A stretch of DNA of 15,065 nt from DASZHC01 sp035938215 (GCA_035938215.1 DASZHC010000085.1:1-15065); one strand, 5' to 3'; positions 6,743 to 14,786 are shown, counted from the stretch's first letter. The notes: generated from the sequence alone by a model not told the origin. A program made the numbers and translations.

Positions 6743-7855
6743 ATGAAGATTGCTTCGATTCTAACAACACCCGGCGAATGGTTATCGCCGCACGGAGGAG
6801 ATCACCCGATCGTCATCAGCAGCAGGGTACGCCTTGCGCGCAATCTTGCCAAACTGCCTTTCCCCGGTTGGGCAAAGAAAACGGAACGGATCCGGATCCT
6901 TGATGAGATCAAACCCGAGGTCGACGGTCTGGAGCAAATGCGGGAGTCCTTTTCGGAGCAACTGAACGACCTTTCGGCCGTTGAAAAGCAGGTGCTGGTC
7001 GAACGCCATCTCATCAGCCGCGAACACGCCGCAAAGGGAATTGGGAGTGCGGTTGTCATTAATCCGACCCAGACCCTGAGCATTATGGTCAACGAGGAGG
7101 ATCACCTTCGAATGCAGGCGATATCCTCTGGATTGGATTTGCAAAAGACATTTCGCGCAATCGACGACATCGATTCCGCGCTGGAAGCGCATCTCGATTT
7201 TGCATTCGATCCCAAGCTTGGATATCTGACGGCTTGTCCCACGAATGTAGGAACTGGGATGAGGGCCTCCGCGATGGTTCATTTACCGGGCTTGGTGCTG
7301 AGTGAACAGATTAACCAGGTGATAAACTCGGTGAACAAAATCGGTTTGGCGGTGAGAGGGTTGTACGGGGAAGGAACCGAAGCGATGGGAAACCTTTTCC
7401 AGGTTTCGAATCAAACGACGCTTGGAGAAAACGAGAATCAGATCATCGATCGATTGAACAAGGTAATCGAAACACTGATCCAGCGTGAGAACCAGGCGCG
7501 GGAAAATCTGCTCGCAACAAAGCGGACGATGCTTATGGATCAGGTGGGTCGCGCGTACGGCATTTTGACTCATGCGTACTCTGTTTCTTCGAAAGAGGCC
7601 CTAAACCTGCTGTCGGTCATGCGCCTAGGTATTGACTTAGGGTTTTTCCCGGAGGAGGGTCGGGTACTTATTAACTCCTTGTTGATGGAAACACAGCCAG
7701 CACATCTGCAGCACCAGTCCCAACAAAAATTGGCTGCTGAAGAGCGCGATTCCCTACGCGCTGATATTGTCCGGGGAAAGCTCCGGAGCTTTCCTAAACC
7801 AAATAAGAATAAGTTGTCGGGAGGACACGCGGGCCCGGCGTCGGAAACGCAATGA
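6743..7855 (+). CDS. mcsB: Protein arginine kinase McsB
   Basis: Transfers phosphate from ATP to arginine side chains, marking proteins for ClpC-ClpP. It is a bacterial relative of the phosphagen (creatine/arginine) kinases. The 370 residues show the ATP-binding SSRVRLARN (26-34), NEEDHLR (117-123) with the catalytic glutamates, CPTNVGTG (165-172) with the conserved Cys, and RGLYGEGTEAMGNLFQVSNQ (205-224). RDSLRA (335-340) matches the RDxxRA allosteric phospho-arginine pocket of Bacillus and Geobacillus McsB at nearly the same position. The ATG at 6743 gives a normal N-terminus; an upstream in-frame start at 6659 lies inside mcsA. GGAGG at 6726-6730 can serve it. The stop overlaps clpC by 4 bases. 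Confidence 0.94.
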   Translation: MKIASILTTPGEWLSPHGGDHPIVISSRVRLARNLAKLPFPGWAKKTERIRILDEIKPEVDGLEQMRESFSEQLNDLSAVEKQVLVERHLISREHAAKGIGSAVVINPTQTLSIMVNEEDHLRMQAISSGLDLQKTFRAIDDIDSALEAHLDFAFDPKLGYLTACPTNVGTGMRASAMVHLPGLVLSEQINQVINSVNKIGLAVRGLYGEGTEAMGNLFQVSNQTTLGENENQIIDRLNKVIETLIQRENQARENLLATKRTMLMDQVGRAYGILTHAYSVSSKEALNLLSVMRLGIDLGFFPEEGRVLINSLLMETQPAHLQHQSQQKLAAEERDSLRADIVRGKLRSFPKPNKNKLSGGHAGPASETQ

Positions 7856-10323
7856 TGAATAATTTTACTCCACGTGCCCAGCAAGTGTTGGCGCTTGCGC
7901 GCAAAGAAGCGGATCGCTTCAACCATAACTACGTGGGAACTGAACACCTTTTGCTCGGACTGATCAAACTTGGCCAGGGTGTTGCGGTCAACGTACTGCA
8001 AAAAATGGGGCTAGACTTGGAAACCGTACGAATGGAGGTCGAGAAGCATGTCGGATCCCATCCCGAGACGAAGATGGTTGGGAATATTCCATACACGCCT
8101 CGCGTCAAGAAGGTACTGGCCCTCGCGGGCAAGGAGGCAAAGGCTTTGAATCACTCCTACGTGGGTACGGAACATATTTTGCTCGGGCTCTTACGCGAAG
8201 GCGAAGGGGTAGCGGCGAGGGTTTTAAAGAGTCTGGAAGTCGATATCGAACGAACTAGGAACGAAATCTTAAAAGAATTGGACCCGAACTTTACACCACC
8301 TGAGAGCGAGGCAGAGTCCCCGCAGGAAGGCAATAAGAAAGATGTTAAAACGCCCGCTTTGCGCGCTTTCGGCCGGGATCTGACCGAGCTGGCAAAGAAG
8401 GGAGAACTGGACCCGGTCATTGGCCGAAAAAACGAAATAGAACGGGTTATCCAGATTCTCTGCCGGCGCACCAAGAATAATCCTGTGCTTCTAGGTGAAG
8501 CCGGCGTTGGAAAAACCGCTATCGTCGAAGGCCTCGCCCAGGAGATAGCGGCAGGCGACGTGCCCGAACTTTTGCGCGACAAACGGGTGATTACACTCGA
8601 CCTCGCGTTGATGGTGGCCGGCACCAAATACCGCGGCCAGTTCGAAGAGCGCATCAAAGCGGTCATGGATGAAATTCGACGCTCGAAGAATGTCGTTCTA
8701 TTCATCGACGAGTTGCACACAATCGTCGGTGCGGGATCGGCCGAAGGAGCCATGGATGCTTCAAACATAATCAAACCCGCGCTTAGTCGCGGAGAATTGC
8801 AATGCGTTGGAGCGACAACCTTGAACGAGTATCGCAAATACATCGAAAAGGACGCGGCGCTCGAACGGCGATTCCAGACTGTAAAGGTTGAAGCTCCTTC
8901 GGTGGAGGAAGCAATACGGATTTTGCATGGGCTGCGTCCTAAGTATGAGGCTCACCATAAGGCCAAGCTGACCGATGAGGCGCTCGATGCCGCGGTCAAA
9001 CTCTCGGATCGATATTTAACCGGAAGATTTCTTCCGGACAAAGCAATTGATGTCATGGACGAGGCGGGTGCACGGGCGCGTATCAACGCGATGACCCGAC
9101 CGCCGGACGTCAAGGAAATCGAGAAGGAAATCGAAGTGATCCGTGCTGACAAGGAAGCGGCAATCAAGGCGCAAGATTTTGAAAAGGCGGCTTCGCTCCG
9201 CGATTCCGAAAAGCAGACAAAGGACAGGCTAGAAAGAATTTTGACCGAGTGGCGGGAGAAACGAGAGGAGCGCGAGGTAATCGTCACTGGGGACGACATC
9301 ATGCACATCGTCTCCAAGTGGACTGGAGTGCCGCTGAACCGCATGGAACAGAAGGAAGCTCAGAAACTTCTGAAGATGGAGGAAGAACTCACCGGGCATG
9401 TAATCGGTCAGGATGAGGCGGTCGTGGCTATCAGCAAAGCGCTGAGACGGTCGCGTGCGGATTTAAAGGATCCGCGGCGCCCGATAGGTTCCTTTATCTT
9501 TCTGGGGCCGACCGGAGTTGGAAAGACGTTTCTGGCCAGGTCCCTGGCTGAATTCATGTTCGGCGATTCCGATGCACTCATACAGATCGATATGTCGGAG
9601 TACATGGAGAAGTTTACGGCGTCGAGGTTGATTGGATCGCCGCCCGGCTATGTCGGCTATGAGGAAGGAGGGCAACTTTCGGAAGCGGTTCGCCGCCGGC
9701 CTTACTCAGTGGTTCTGTTTGACGAAATCGAGAAAGCACACCCTGATGTGATGCACCTTCTGCTGCAGATTCTGGAAGAGGGAAAGATCACGGACAGCCT
9801 GGGCCGAAAGATCGATTTCCGAAATACGATCATCATCATGACCTCAAATGTCGGAGCGGAGCTGATAAAGCGCCAAACTTCACTGGGATTCGGCGCCGTA
9901 GGCACCCACGAATCATACGAGCAGATGCGCGACAAGATTCTTGAAGAATCAAAGCGCGCGTTTAAGCCTGAATTTCTGAACAGGCTGGATGACATGATCG
10001 TTTTCCACACCCTTGAAAGACCCAGTTTGGCAAAAATCGTCGAGCTCGAGGTGGCCAAGGTCGTCGAGAGAGTACGACTCAAGGAGATTAAGGTTCATCT
10101 TGACTCCTCGGCCGTAGAATTTCTTATCGACAAGGGATACGACCCGATCTACGGAGCCAGACCCATGCGACGCGCGGTTGAAAAATTCTTGGAGGATCCG
10201 CTCGCAGAAGAGCTTTTGCGCGGCAAGATCAAGCCGGGAGATGTGCTCGACGTTCATATTGCTGGCGAGCATCTGGAGTTCAAGGTGGCGCAGCCGGAGC
10301 ACGGCGAACCGGCTGCAGCCTAG
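7852..10323 (+). CDS. clpC: AAA+ unfoldase ClpC (ClpP partner)
   Basis: ATP-dependent unfoldase that threads substrates into ClpP. The 823 residues hold two Clp-N repeats (about 4-70 and 80-145), AAA+ domain 1 with Walker A GEAGVGKT (215-222) and Walker B VVLFIDE (281-287), a UVR-type coiled-coil M domain (about 420-470), and AAA+ domain 2 with Walker A GPTGVGKT (552-559) and Walker B VVLFDE (620-625). LGF (678-680) is the ClpP-docking loop, so it is a ClpP partner rather than a ClpB-type disaggregase. E31 and E107, each in a VGTEH motif, correspond to the two phospho-arginine-docking glutamates of Bacillus subtilis ClpC. The start overlaps the mcsB stop as ATGA; a second ATG follows immediately at 7855 and could be used instead. 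Confidence 0.97.
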   Translation: MMNNFTPRAQQVLALARKEADRFNHNYVGTEHLLLGLIKLGQGVAVNVLQKMGLDLETVRMEVEKHVGSHPETKMVGNIPYTPRVKKVLALAGKEAKALNHSYVGTEHILLGLLREGEGVAARVLKSLEVDIERTRNEILKELDPNFTPPESEAESPQEGNKKDVKTPALRAFGRDLTELAKKGELDPVIGRKNEIERVIQILCRRTKNNPVLLGEAGVGKTAIVEGLAQEIAAGDVPELLRDKRVITLDLALMVAGTKYRGQFEERIKAVMDEIRRSKNVVLFIDELHTIVGAGSAEGAMDASNIIKPALSRGELQCVGATTLNEYRKYIEKDAALERRFQTVKVEAPSVEEAIRILHGLRPKYEAHHKAKLTDEALDAAVKLSDRYLTGRFLPDKAIDVMDEAGARARINAMTRPPDVKEIEKEIEVIRADKEAAIKAQDFEKAASLRDSEKQTKDRLERILTEWREKREEREVIVTGDDIMHIVSKWTGVPLNRMEQKEAQKLLKMEEELTGHVIGQDEAVVAISKALRRSRADLKDPRRPIGSFIFLGPTGVGKTFLARSLAEFMFGDSDALIQIDMSEYMEKFTASRLIGSPPGYVGYEEGGQLSEAVRRRPYSVVLFDEIEKAHPDVMHLLLQILEEGKITDSLGRKIDFRNTIIIMTSNVGAELIKRQTSLGFGAVGTHESYEQMRDKILEESKRAFKPEFLNRLDDMIVFHTLERPSLAKIVELEVAKVVERVRLKEIKVHLDSSAVEFLIDKGYDPIYGARPMRRAVEKFLEDPLAEELLRGKIKPGDVLDVHIAGEHLEFKVAQPEHGEPAAA

Positions 10324-10345
10324 GGCTGCAGCTCCAGGGTTTTGG

Positions 10346-10372
10346 AAGGGCCGGTTGACGCCGGCCCTTTTT
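10346..10372 (+). terminator. Strong intrinsic terminator after clpC
   Basis: AAGGGCCGG (10346-10354) pairs perfectly with CCGGCCCTT (10361-10369) around a 6-base loop, and the T run continues to 10372 with more T-rich sequence after it. It begins 22 bases after the clpC stop and closes the trmL-to-clpC run. Confidence 0.92.
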
Positions 10373-10620
10373 GTTTTCTCTGGGCTTCGTTGGACAGACC
10401 GGTAACATCGCCGGCCCCTTGGAGCTTGGAGGGCGTCCGCTTCGTCGGCGCTGTGAAAATGGCATCGATGTCGGCCACCGGCTGCTGCGATGGACCGCAC
10501 GCCTCCAGAAACCGTTGGCGGAAGACGGCTGAGGGACAATATTGATTTTATGAGCACGGCTTGCGCGTCTGGAGCGTAAAAACACTTGCCAATCGGTGGT
10601 TTGGGTGGCGAGTGTGCGAT
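10373..10620. other. Non-coding gap before folP; no gene recognised
   Basis: About 250 bases between the clpC terminator and folP. I see no convincing gene, RNA structure or copy of the repeat families found elsewhere. It should contain the promoter for the folP-cdaA transcript. The folP frame is open from a TTG at 10561, but this stretch does not resemble DHPS. Confidence 0.5.
10515..10542 (+). promoter_or_regulatory. Possible sigma-70-type promoter for folP-cdaA
   Basis: TTGGCG (10515-10520) and CAATAT (10537-10542) are separated by 16 bases and resemble -35 and -10 boxes, in the only sizeable AT-richer patch of this gap. The match is weak and untested; a promoter is required here because a strong terminator lies upstream. 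Confidence 0.25.
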
Positions 10621-11469
10621 ATGCTCTGGAAGCTCCGCAATCGCTCGATGGACTTGAGTCGATCGGGTCTGATCATGGGTGTACTCAACGTTACCCCGGA
10701 TTCATTTTCGGACGGCGGTAGATTCAGCGAGGAAGAAGCGGCATTCCATCATGCCGAAAAAATGGCGTCCGAGGGCGCTGATATACTGGATATCGGAGGT
10801 GAATCGTCTCGCCCAGGCTCCGAGCCAGTTACGCTGGAGGAAGAGTTACGCCGCGTTATACCTGTTATTCGACGCATCCGCGCACATTATCCCGAAATCT
10901 TGATCTCGATCGATACATACAAAGCGGAGACGGCGCGTCGAGCGATTGCAGCGGGCGCCGATATTGTAAACGATATATCTGCGTTACTGGCGGATGCCGC
11001 CATGATCGAGGTCGTGCGAGCTAAAGGAGTCGGCGTCATTCTCATGCATATGCAGGGAACGCCGAAAACGATGCAGGCGAATCCGAGGTACGTCGATGTC
11101 GTTTCCGAGGTTTTCTCGTTTCTGCAAGAGCGTCGAGATGCCTCGGTGCGCTATGGTATTGATCGGGAAAACATTGCGATCGATCCCGGATTTGGATTTG
11201 GCAAGCGAATACAGGACAATGTTGCGCTGGTTCGCGAACTTCCCCATTTTACAAAGTTGGGACAACCGATCGTCGTTGGAATCTCGCGGAAGTCGATGAT
11301 TGCCCATTTATTGGGAGATCCGAGTTTACCTCAAACAGAGAGGCTCTGGCCGACCGTTGCCCTTACGAGCTTACTTCGCGAGAAGGGTGCCCATATTTTT
11401 CGTGTTCACGACGTCCGCCCAAATCTGGATGCCCTTCGGATGACGGAGGCGATCGTTTCGAATGTCTAA
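10621..11469 (+). CDS. folP: Dihydropteroate synthase
   Basis: Condenses 6-hydroxymethyl-7,8-dihydropterin diphosphate with p-aminobenzoate in folate synthesis; the enzyme is the sulfonamide target. From the ATG at 10621 the product is 282 residues, normal for the family. NVTPDSFSDGG (23-33) and DIGGESSRPG (57-66) are the two signature loops, followed by SIDTYKAETA, VNDISAL, LMHMQGTP, IDPGFGFGK and GISRKS around the TIM-barrel active site. An in-frame TTG at 10561 would add 20 residues (MRVWSVKTLANRWFGWRVCD) not expected in this family, so the ATG was preferred, though no strong Shine-Dalgarno decides it. The stop overlaps the cdaA start by 8 bases. Confidence 0.94.
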   Translation: MLWKLRNRSMDLSRSGLIMGVLNVTPDSFSDGGRFSEEEAAFHHAEKMASEGADILDIGGESSRPGSEPVTLEEELRRVIPVIRRIRAHYPEILISIDTYKAETARRAIAAGADIVNDISALLADAAMIEVVRAKGVGVILMHMQGTPKTMQANPRYVDVVSEVFSFLQERRDASVRYGIDRENIAIDPGFGFGKRIQDNVALVRELPHFTKLGQPIVVGISRKSMIAHLLGDPSLPQTERLWPTVALTSLLREKGAHIFRVHDVRPNLDALRMTEAIVSNV

Positions 11470-12280
11470 TCCAATCATAAACTTTTTCCTGAACTACTGG
11501 AACGCCGCAATCGAGATTCTCTTGCTTGCCGTCGCAATCTACTATGGGTACCTCTATTTTCGAGGAACGCGAGGCGCGAAGGTTCTGACTGGATTAGCCA
11601 TCCTGTTCATCACGCTCACTCTGCTTTCTCAAATTCTGAATCTCACCGTCATCAGTTGGCTTCTTCGAAGCTTAACCGCGTTTCTCGCTATCGCACTGGT
11701 CGTAATTTTTCAGCCGGAATTGCGTAGGGCGCTTGCGGAGCTGGGAAGCAGCCACTTATTTTCGTCCACAACGCAGAAGAAGGAAACGATCGATATCCTG
11801 ACGGAAGCGGCTTTCGAGCTCTCGAACAAGCAGATCGGCGCCTTGATTGCCATCGAACGCGATACCGCAATTAGAAGTTTCGCGGAGAGCGGCGTGAATA
11901 TCGATTGCGAAATGTCACAGGAACTCTTGTTAACGATCTTCTTTCCGAAGACCCCGCTTCACGACGGTGGCGTTATCGTCCGAAACGACAGGATCATCGC
12001 GGCAGCATGTATCTTCCCTGTCAGCCAGCGTGAGGATCTTAACCGGACTCTTGGCCTTCGGCATCGTGCCGGACTTGGAATTACAGAAGAGTCGGACGCG
12101 ATCGCGGTCGTAGTTTCCGAAGAAAGCGGCAATATTTCGATTTGTCACAGAGGCAAAATTGAACGCGGATTCAAGCCCGGCCAATTTGAGAAGCGATTGT
12201 CAGAGCTTCTCTTACGAGAGAACGATTCGTCGACACAGCGCGAAGAGAATACTTTACCCGAGCCGGACACGACTCGGTGA
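11462..12280 (+). CDS. cdaA: CdaA-type membrane diadenylate cyclase (c-di-AMP synthase)
   Basis: Makes cyclic di-AMP from two ATP at the inner face of the cytoplasmic membrane. The 272 residues have three predicted transmembrane helices (about 15-33, 40-57 and 63-83), a short linker, and a DAC domain (about 100-240). The domain is clear from IGALIAIER (125-133), FFPKTPLHDGG (160-170), IFPVS (184-188), RHRAGLGITEESDA (200-213) and VVVSEESG (216-223). The DGA motif reads DGG (168-170), and the position before RHR, usually Thr, is L199. The fold looks intact. The upstream overlap with folP and the downstream anchor ORF and glmM match the common cdaA-cdaR-glmM neighbourhood. Confidence 0.92.
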   Translation: MSNPIINFFLNYWNAAIEILLLAVAIYYGYLYFRGTRGAKVLTGLAILFITLTLLSQILNLTVISWLLRSLTAFLAIALVVIFQPELRRALAELGSSHLFSSTTQKKETIDILTEAAFELSNKQIGALIAIERDTAIRSFAESGVNIDCEMSQELLLTIFFPKTPLHDGGVIVRNDRIIAAACIFPVSQREDLNRTLGLRHRAGLGITEESDAIAVVVSEESGNISICHRGKIERGFKPGQFEKRLSELLLRENDSSTQREENTLPEPDTTR

Positions 12281-12284
12281 GAAT

Positions 12285-12437
12285 ATGAAACGGTTCTTTC
12301 TTGAAAATTGGCGGGCTAAATTGATGGCATTAATTGTGGCGACCGCCGTTTGGTACCTCATCAAGAAAAACGTCGATGTTCCGCCCGAGCGATGGCGTCT
12401 TGAGAGGCGTACGCCATCTTTTGGGCCGGAGCGCTAA
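12285..12437 (+). CDS. Short membrane-anchor ORF at the cdaR/ybbR position (truncated CdaR-like)
   Basis: A 50-residue ORF starting 4 bases after the cdaA stop. Residues 1-25 (MKRFFLENWRAKLMALIVAT and AVWYL) closely resemble the N-terminal signal-anchor of YbbR/CdaR proteins: basic start, NW-x-x-K-L-x-A pattern, and one hydrophobic helix (about 12-26). Full CdaR proteins continue with several extracytoplasmic YbbR domains; here none follows in any frame before glmM. The last dozen residues are encoded by an inverted repeat and have no family resemblance. It may be a remnant after deletion or a lineage-typical mini-anchor. CdaR modulates CdaA, so an anchor-only form could at most act within the membrane. 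Translation is likely from its position; function is unknown. Confidence 0.6.
   Translation: MKRFFLENWRAKLMALIVATAVWYLIKKNVDVPPERWRLERRTPSFGPER
12391..12422 (+). terminator. Possible weak terminator or inverted repeat at the end of the anchor ORF
   Basis: GATGGCGT (12391-12398) and ACGCCATC (12411-12418) pair perfectly across a 12-base loop and are followed by four T. It lies inside the 3' end of the 50-codon ORF, so translating ribosomes may disrupt it. Just downstream GCTAACCC occurs twice (12433-12440, 12444-12451), the first copy supplying the stop codon. Confidence 0.4.
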
Positions 12438-12497
12438 CCCACCGCTAACCCGCAAAAATCACACAAAGAGCGGCAGCGACAAGCTCATTGAGGGCTG

Positions 12498-12538
12498 GCT
12501 AGCATTCACAAGGACCTGCGGTTTTGTGAGTTGTGCAA
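12498..12538 (+). repeat. 41-base dispersed repeat, copy 1
   Basis: Begins GCTAGC and contains TCACAA (12506-12511) and TTGTGA (12524-12529) as hairpin arms around ACCTGCG, then TTGTGCAA. It matches 14787-14827 at 33 of 41 positions without gaps and in the same orientation; the outer five arm positions and central ACCTGCG are conserved in both copies. It lies in the gap where cdaR sequence is missing. Confidence 0.7.
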
Positions 12539-12603
12539 TGAACTTGGGGCGGGGCCACGCGGTGCGTAGGCTTGGCACTTTCGCCGATTGTTCGTTTTTT
12601 CAT

Positions 12604-12690
12604 GGGAGGGACGGCCTCCGCGCGGTCCGACTAATCAATTCCGGCCCCCATGACAAGGAGAAATGGGACGGCACGGAGGCCGTCCCTCCC
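12604..12690 (+). repeat. Long near-perfect palindrome upstream of glmM
   Basis: The left arm starting at 12604 (GGGAGGGACGGCCTCCG) is the exact reverse complement of 12674-12690, and the pairing continues inward for eight more positions with two mismatches, giving about 25-base arms around a loop of about 36 bases. Arms this long with such high identity suggest a recent or selected element: a MITE/REP-type insertion or a strong RNA stem. It lies 46 bases before the glmM start, in a stretch with no coding similarity. Confidence 0.8.
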
Positions 12691-12735
12691 CAATTCGGAG
12701 TTGATCTTTATCCCCCCGATCGCGAAGGTCGAGCG

Positions 12736-14088
12736 GTGTCACAGAAGCTCTTCGGTACAGACGGTGTTCGCGGCGTAGCCAATATTGAACCGATCACGGC
12801 GGAGTCAGCCCTCAGATTGGCAGGGGCAGCGGCGCGCGTGCTGGCAAGGCATCAGAGCAACTCCACCGCTATCGTTGGGAGAGACACACGAGCATCCGGG
12901 GAAATGCTTGAGTCGGCGATTGCCGCAGGTCTGGCTTCCTGTGGTGTTAATGTGCTTCTGGCCGGGGTTGTGCCGACCCCGGCAATTGCGTACTTAACGC
13001 CGACGCATCAAGCTGTTTTTGGAGTTGTCATTTCCGCTTCGCACAACCCATTTCAAGACAATGGAATAAAATTCTTTGGACCGGACGGCTACAAATTGAG
13101 CGACCAGCTCGAACTTGCAATCGAAGCTGAATTTTTTCGGACTGAATCGCGCCAACCGGCACCCGGCAAATCCGTCGGGCGGATCCGTCGGCTACAAGAT
13201 TCCCTTGAACAGTACGCCGCGTTTGCAGCTTCTACAGTGCCGAAAGGATTTTCGTTATCCGGCACAACGATCGCGTTCGATGCAGCTAACGGTGCTGCAT
13301 ACGAAACGACCCCGCTGCTCCTGGCGAGGCTTGGCGCACAGATCAAGTTGATCGCCGCCATGCCGGATGGCTGCAATATCAACCGGGAATGCGGAAGCAC
13401 TCACCCGGAAGCAATCAGTGCGCTCGTTCGCAGAACAGGAGCGACGTTCGGGTTCACGCATGATGGGGACGCTGACCGAGTCTTGTTTTGCGACGAAACG
13501 GGTGCCCCCCTGGACGGTGACGAACTCCTGGCCATTGCAAGCGCAGATTTACTTGCGCGCGGTCAACTTCGCGAAAAAACGGTGGTCGCAACCGTGATGA
13601 GTAACTTCGGGTTGGATGCTGTGCTGAATGGTAGAGGGGGCAAAGTGCTGCGCACAAGCGTGGGCGATCGTTACGTGATGGATGCCATGATTCAACACGA
13701 ACTCAACTTGGGAGGCGAGCAGAGCGGCCATATCATCTTCAGAGACTTCACAACGACCGGCGACGGACTCGTGGCCGCCCTCCAGTTGATGGAAATCATG
13801 CAGCGCACAGGAAAGCCGTTGAGCGAATTACGCAAGATCTTGAAGAAGGTTCCTCAGATCCTGCGCAATGCCACTGTTCGCGAGAAACTTCCTTTTGAGC
13901 AGTTCAGTGATCTCATGAAGCAGATCGCCGAGGCACAATCGAAGCTCGCTGGAAGTGGCCGAGTCCTTCTGCGGTACTCCGGTACGGAACCGAAAGCGCG
14001 ACTGCTGCTTGAGGGTCCCGATGAGCGCGAACTCGAAGAGTTGGCCGAAGGAATCGTGAAGGAGCTGACAAGAAATCTCGGCCCGTGA
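12736..14088 (+). CDS. glmM: Phosphoglucosamine mutase
   Basis: Interconverts glucosamine-6-phosphate and glucosamine-1-phosphate, feeding UDP-GlcNAc for peptidoglycan and lipopolysaccharide. From the GTG at 12736 it is 450 residues, the family length, starting MSQKLFGTDGVRG, the diagnostic GlmM N-terminus. S102 in ISASHNP is the serine that is phosphorylated, at the same number as in E. coli GlmM. THDGDADR (241-248) is the metal loop, GEQSGH (327-332) the sugar loop, and RYSGTEPKAR (413-422) the phosphate-binding loop. The frame is open back to 12334, but those 134 codons are repeat DNA without family similarity, so the GTG is used. The Shine-Dalgarno is poor (GAAGG at 12724). The stop overlaps bioD by 4 bases. 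Confidence 0.96.
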   Translation: MSQKLFGTDGVRGVANIEPITAESALRLAGAAARVLARHQSNSTAIVGRDTRASGEMLESAIAAGLASCGVNVLLAGVVPTPAIAYLTPTHQAVFGVVISASHNPFQDNGIKFFGPDGYKLSDQLELAIEAEFFRTESRQPAPGKSVGRIRRLQDSLEQYAAFAASTVPKGFSLSGTTIAFDAANGAAYETTPLLLARLGAQIKLIAAMPDGCNINRECGSTHPEAISALVRRTGATFGFTHDGDADRVLFCDETGAPLDGDELLAIASADLLARGQLREKTVVATVMSNFGLDAVLNGRGGKVLRTSVGDRYVMDAMIQHELNLGGEQSGHIIFRDFTTTGDGLVAALQLMEIMQRTGKPLSELRKILKKVPQILRNATVREKLPFEQFSDLMKQIAEAQSKLAGSGRVLLRYSGTEPKARLLLEGPDERELEELAEGIVKELTRNLGP

Positions 14089-14771
14089 ACTATCTCGTCA
14101 CCGGCACCGACACCGGAGTGGGTAAAACGTTCGTCACAACCGGCCTCATACGTTTTGCTCGCGGGCTCGGAATCGATTGCATCGGAATGAAAGCGATATG
14201 TACCGGAGACAACCGGGACGTACTCGAAATCGCTGCGGCTTCCGACAGTGCGGACCCCGAACATCTGCTGAATCCCGTCTGGTATGGCACACCGGTTGCG
14301 CCCTATACTGCGGCGTTGATCGAGAACCGATTCGTCGATCTTTCCGCGATCCGAAGCGCGTTTGAAACGCTATCGAAACGACATTCGGCTATTCTGGTTG
14401 AAGGCGCCGGAGGAATTGCCGTTCCCATTCAGGCGGACTATGATTTTCGCGATTTGGCGAAGGACCTCAAATTAGAGGTCATTGTGGTCGCGGCAAACCG
14501 CCTGGGCGTCTTGAATCACACGCGACTGACAGTTGAGGCAATTCATTCAGCCCGCCTGAATTGTTCGCTTGTCCTACTTAATTCGACAGTCGCTGAAACC
14601 GACAGCTCACAATCGACCAATTTGAGTGTTCTGGAGAATTTGCTGGATGTCCCGATCTTCGCGATCGAACGCGATCAGAATGAATTTGGGGAAATCATCA
14701 GGATTTTGGACTGGGCCCCCCGAGCCAACGCGGGACAGGTAAGAGCCGCATTTCCGAGCCGGCCGTTTTAA
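14085..14771 (+). CDS. bioD: Dethiobiotin synthetase
   Basis: Closes the ureido ring of dethiobiotin from 7,8-diaminononanoate, CO2 and ATP, the penultimate step of biotin synthesis. The 228 residues include the P-loop GTDTGVGKT (7-15), K36 in GMKAICTGD (34-42; the family usually reads KPV-x-G here), and VEGAGGIAVPI, the conserved region that contacts diaminopelargonate and metal. Length is typical. The GTG start forms GTGA with the glmM stop. No other biotin gene (bioA, bioB, bioF) is in the window, so this is either an isolated bioD or the edge of a dispersed pathway. The family includes mechanistically related P-loop ligases (CobQ/CbiA type), but overall size and motifs favour BioD. Confidence 0.92.
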   Translation: MNYLVTGTDTGVGKTFVTTGLIRFARGLGIDCIGMKAICTGDNRDVLEIAAASDSADPEHLLNPVWYGTPVAPYTAALIENRFVDLSAIRSAFETLSKRHSAILVEGAGGIAVPIQADYDFRDLAKDLKLEVIVVAANRLGVLNHTRLTVEAIHSARLNCSLVLLNSTVAETDSSQSTNLSVLENLLDVPIFAIERDQNEFGEIIRILDWAPRANAGQVRAAFPSRPF

Positions 14772-14786
14772 CAGCTCCCTAGCTTA

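Noticed and set aside
7879..8270. Internal duplication in the ClpC N-terminus (two NHxYVGTEH blocks)
   Set aside because: This is the normal double Clp-N repeat of the family, not a novel duplication.
8157..8843. 228-codon minus-strand ORF inside clpC
   Set aside because: It is exactly antisense to the conserved Clp-N and AAA+ domain 1 coding sequence, has a low-complexity Ser/Arg-rich product and no recognisable family; it is a codon-bias shadow.
9949..10557. 202-codon minus-strand ORF over the clpC 3' end and the following gap
   Set aside because: Mostly antisense to the conserved clpC domain 2 region, crosses a strong terminator, and the product has no recognisable motif.
12438..12735. 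Possible c-di-AMP riboswitch or glmS-type ribozyme upstream of glmM
   Set aside because: I could not identify the conserved core of either; the only clear structures are the repeat hairpin and the long palindrome.
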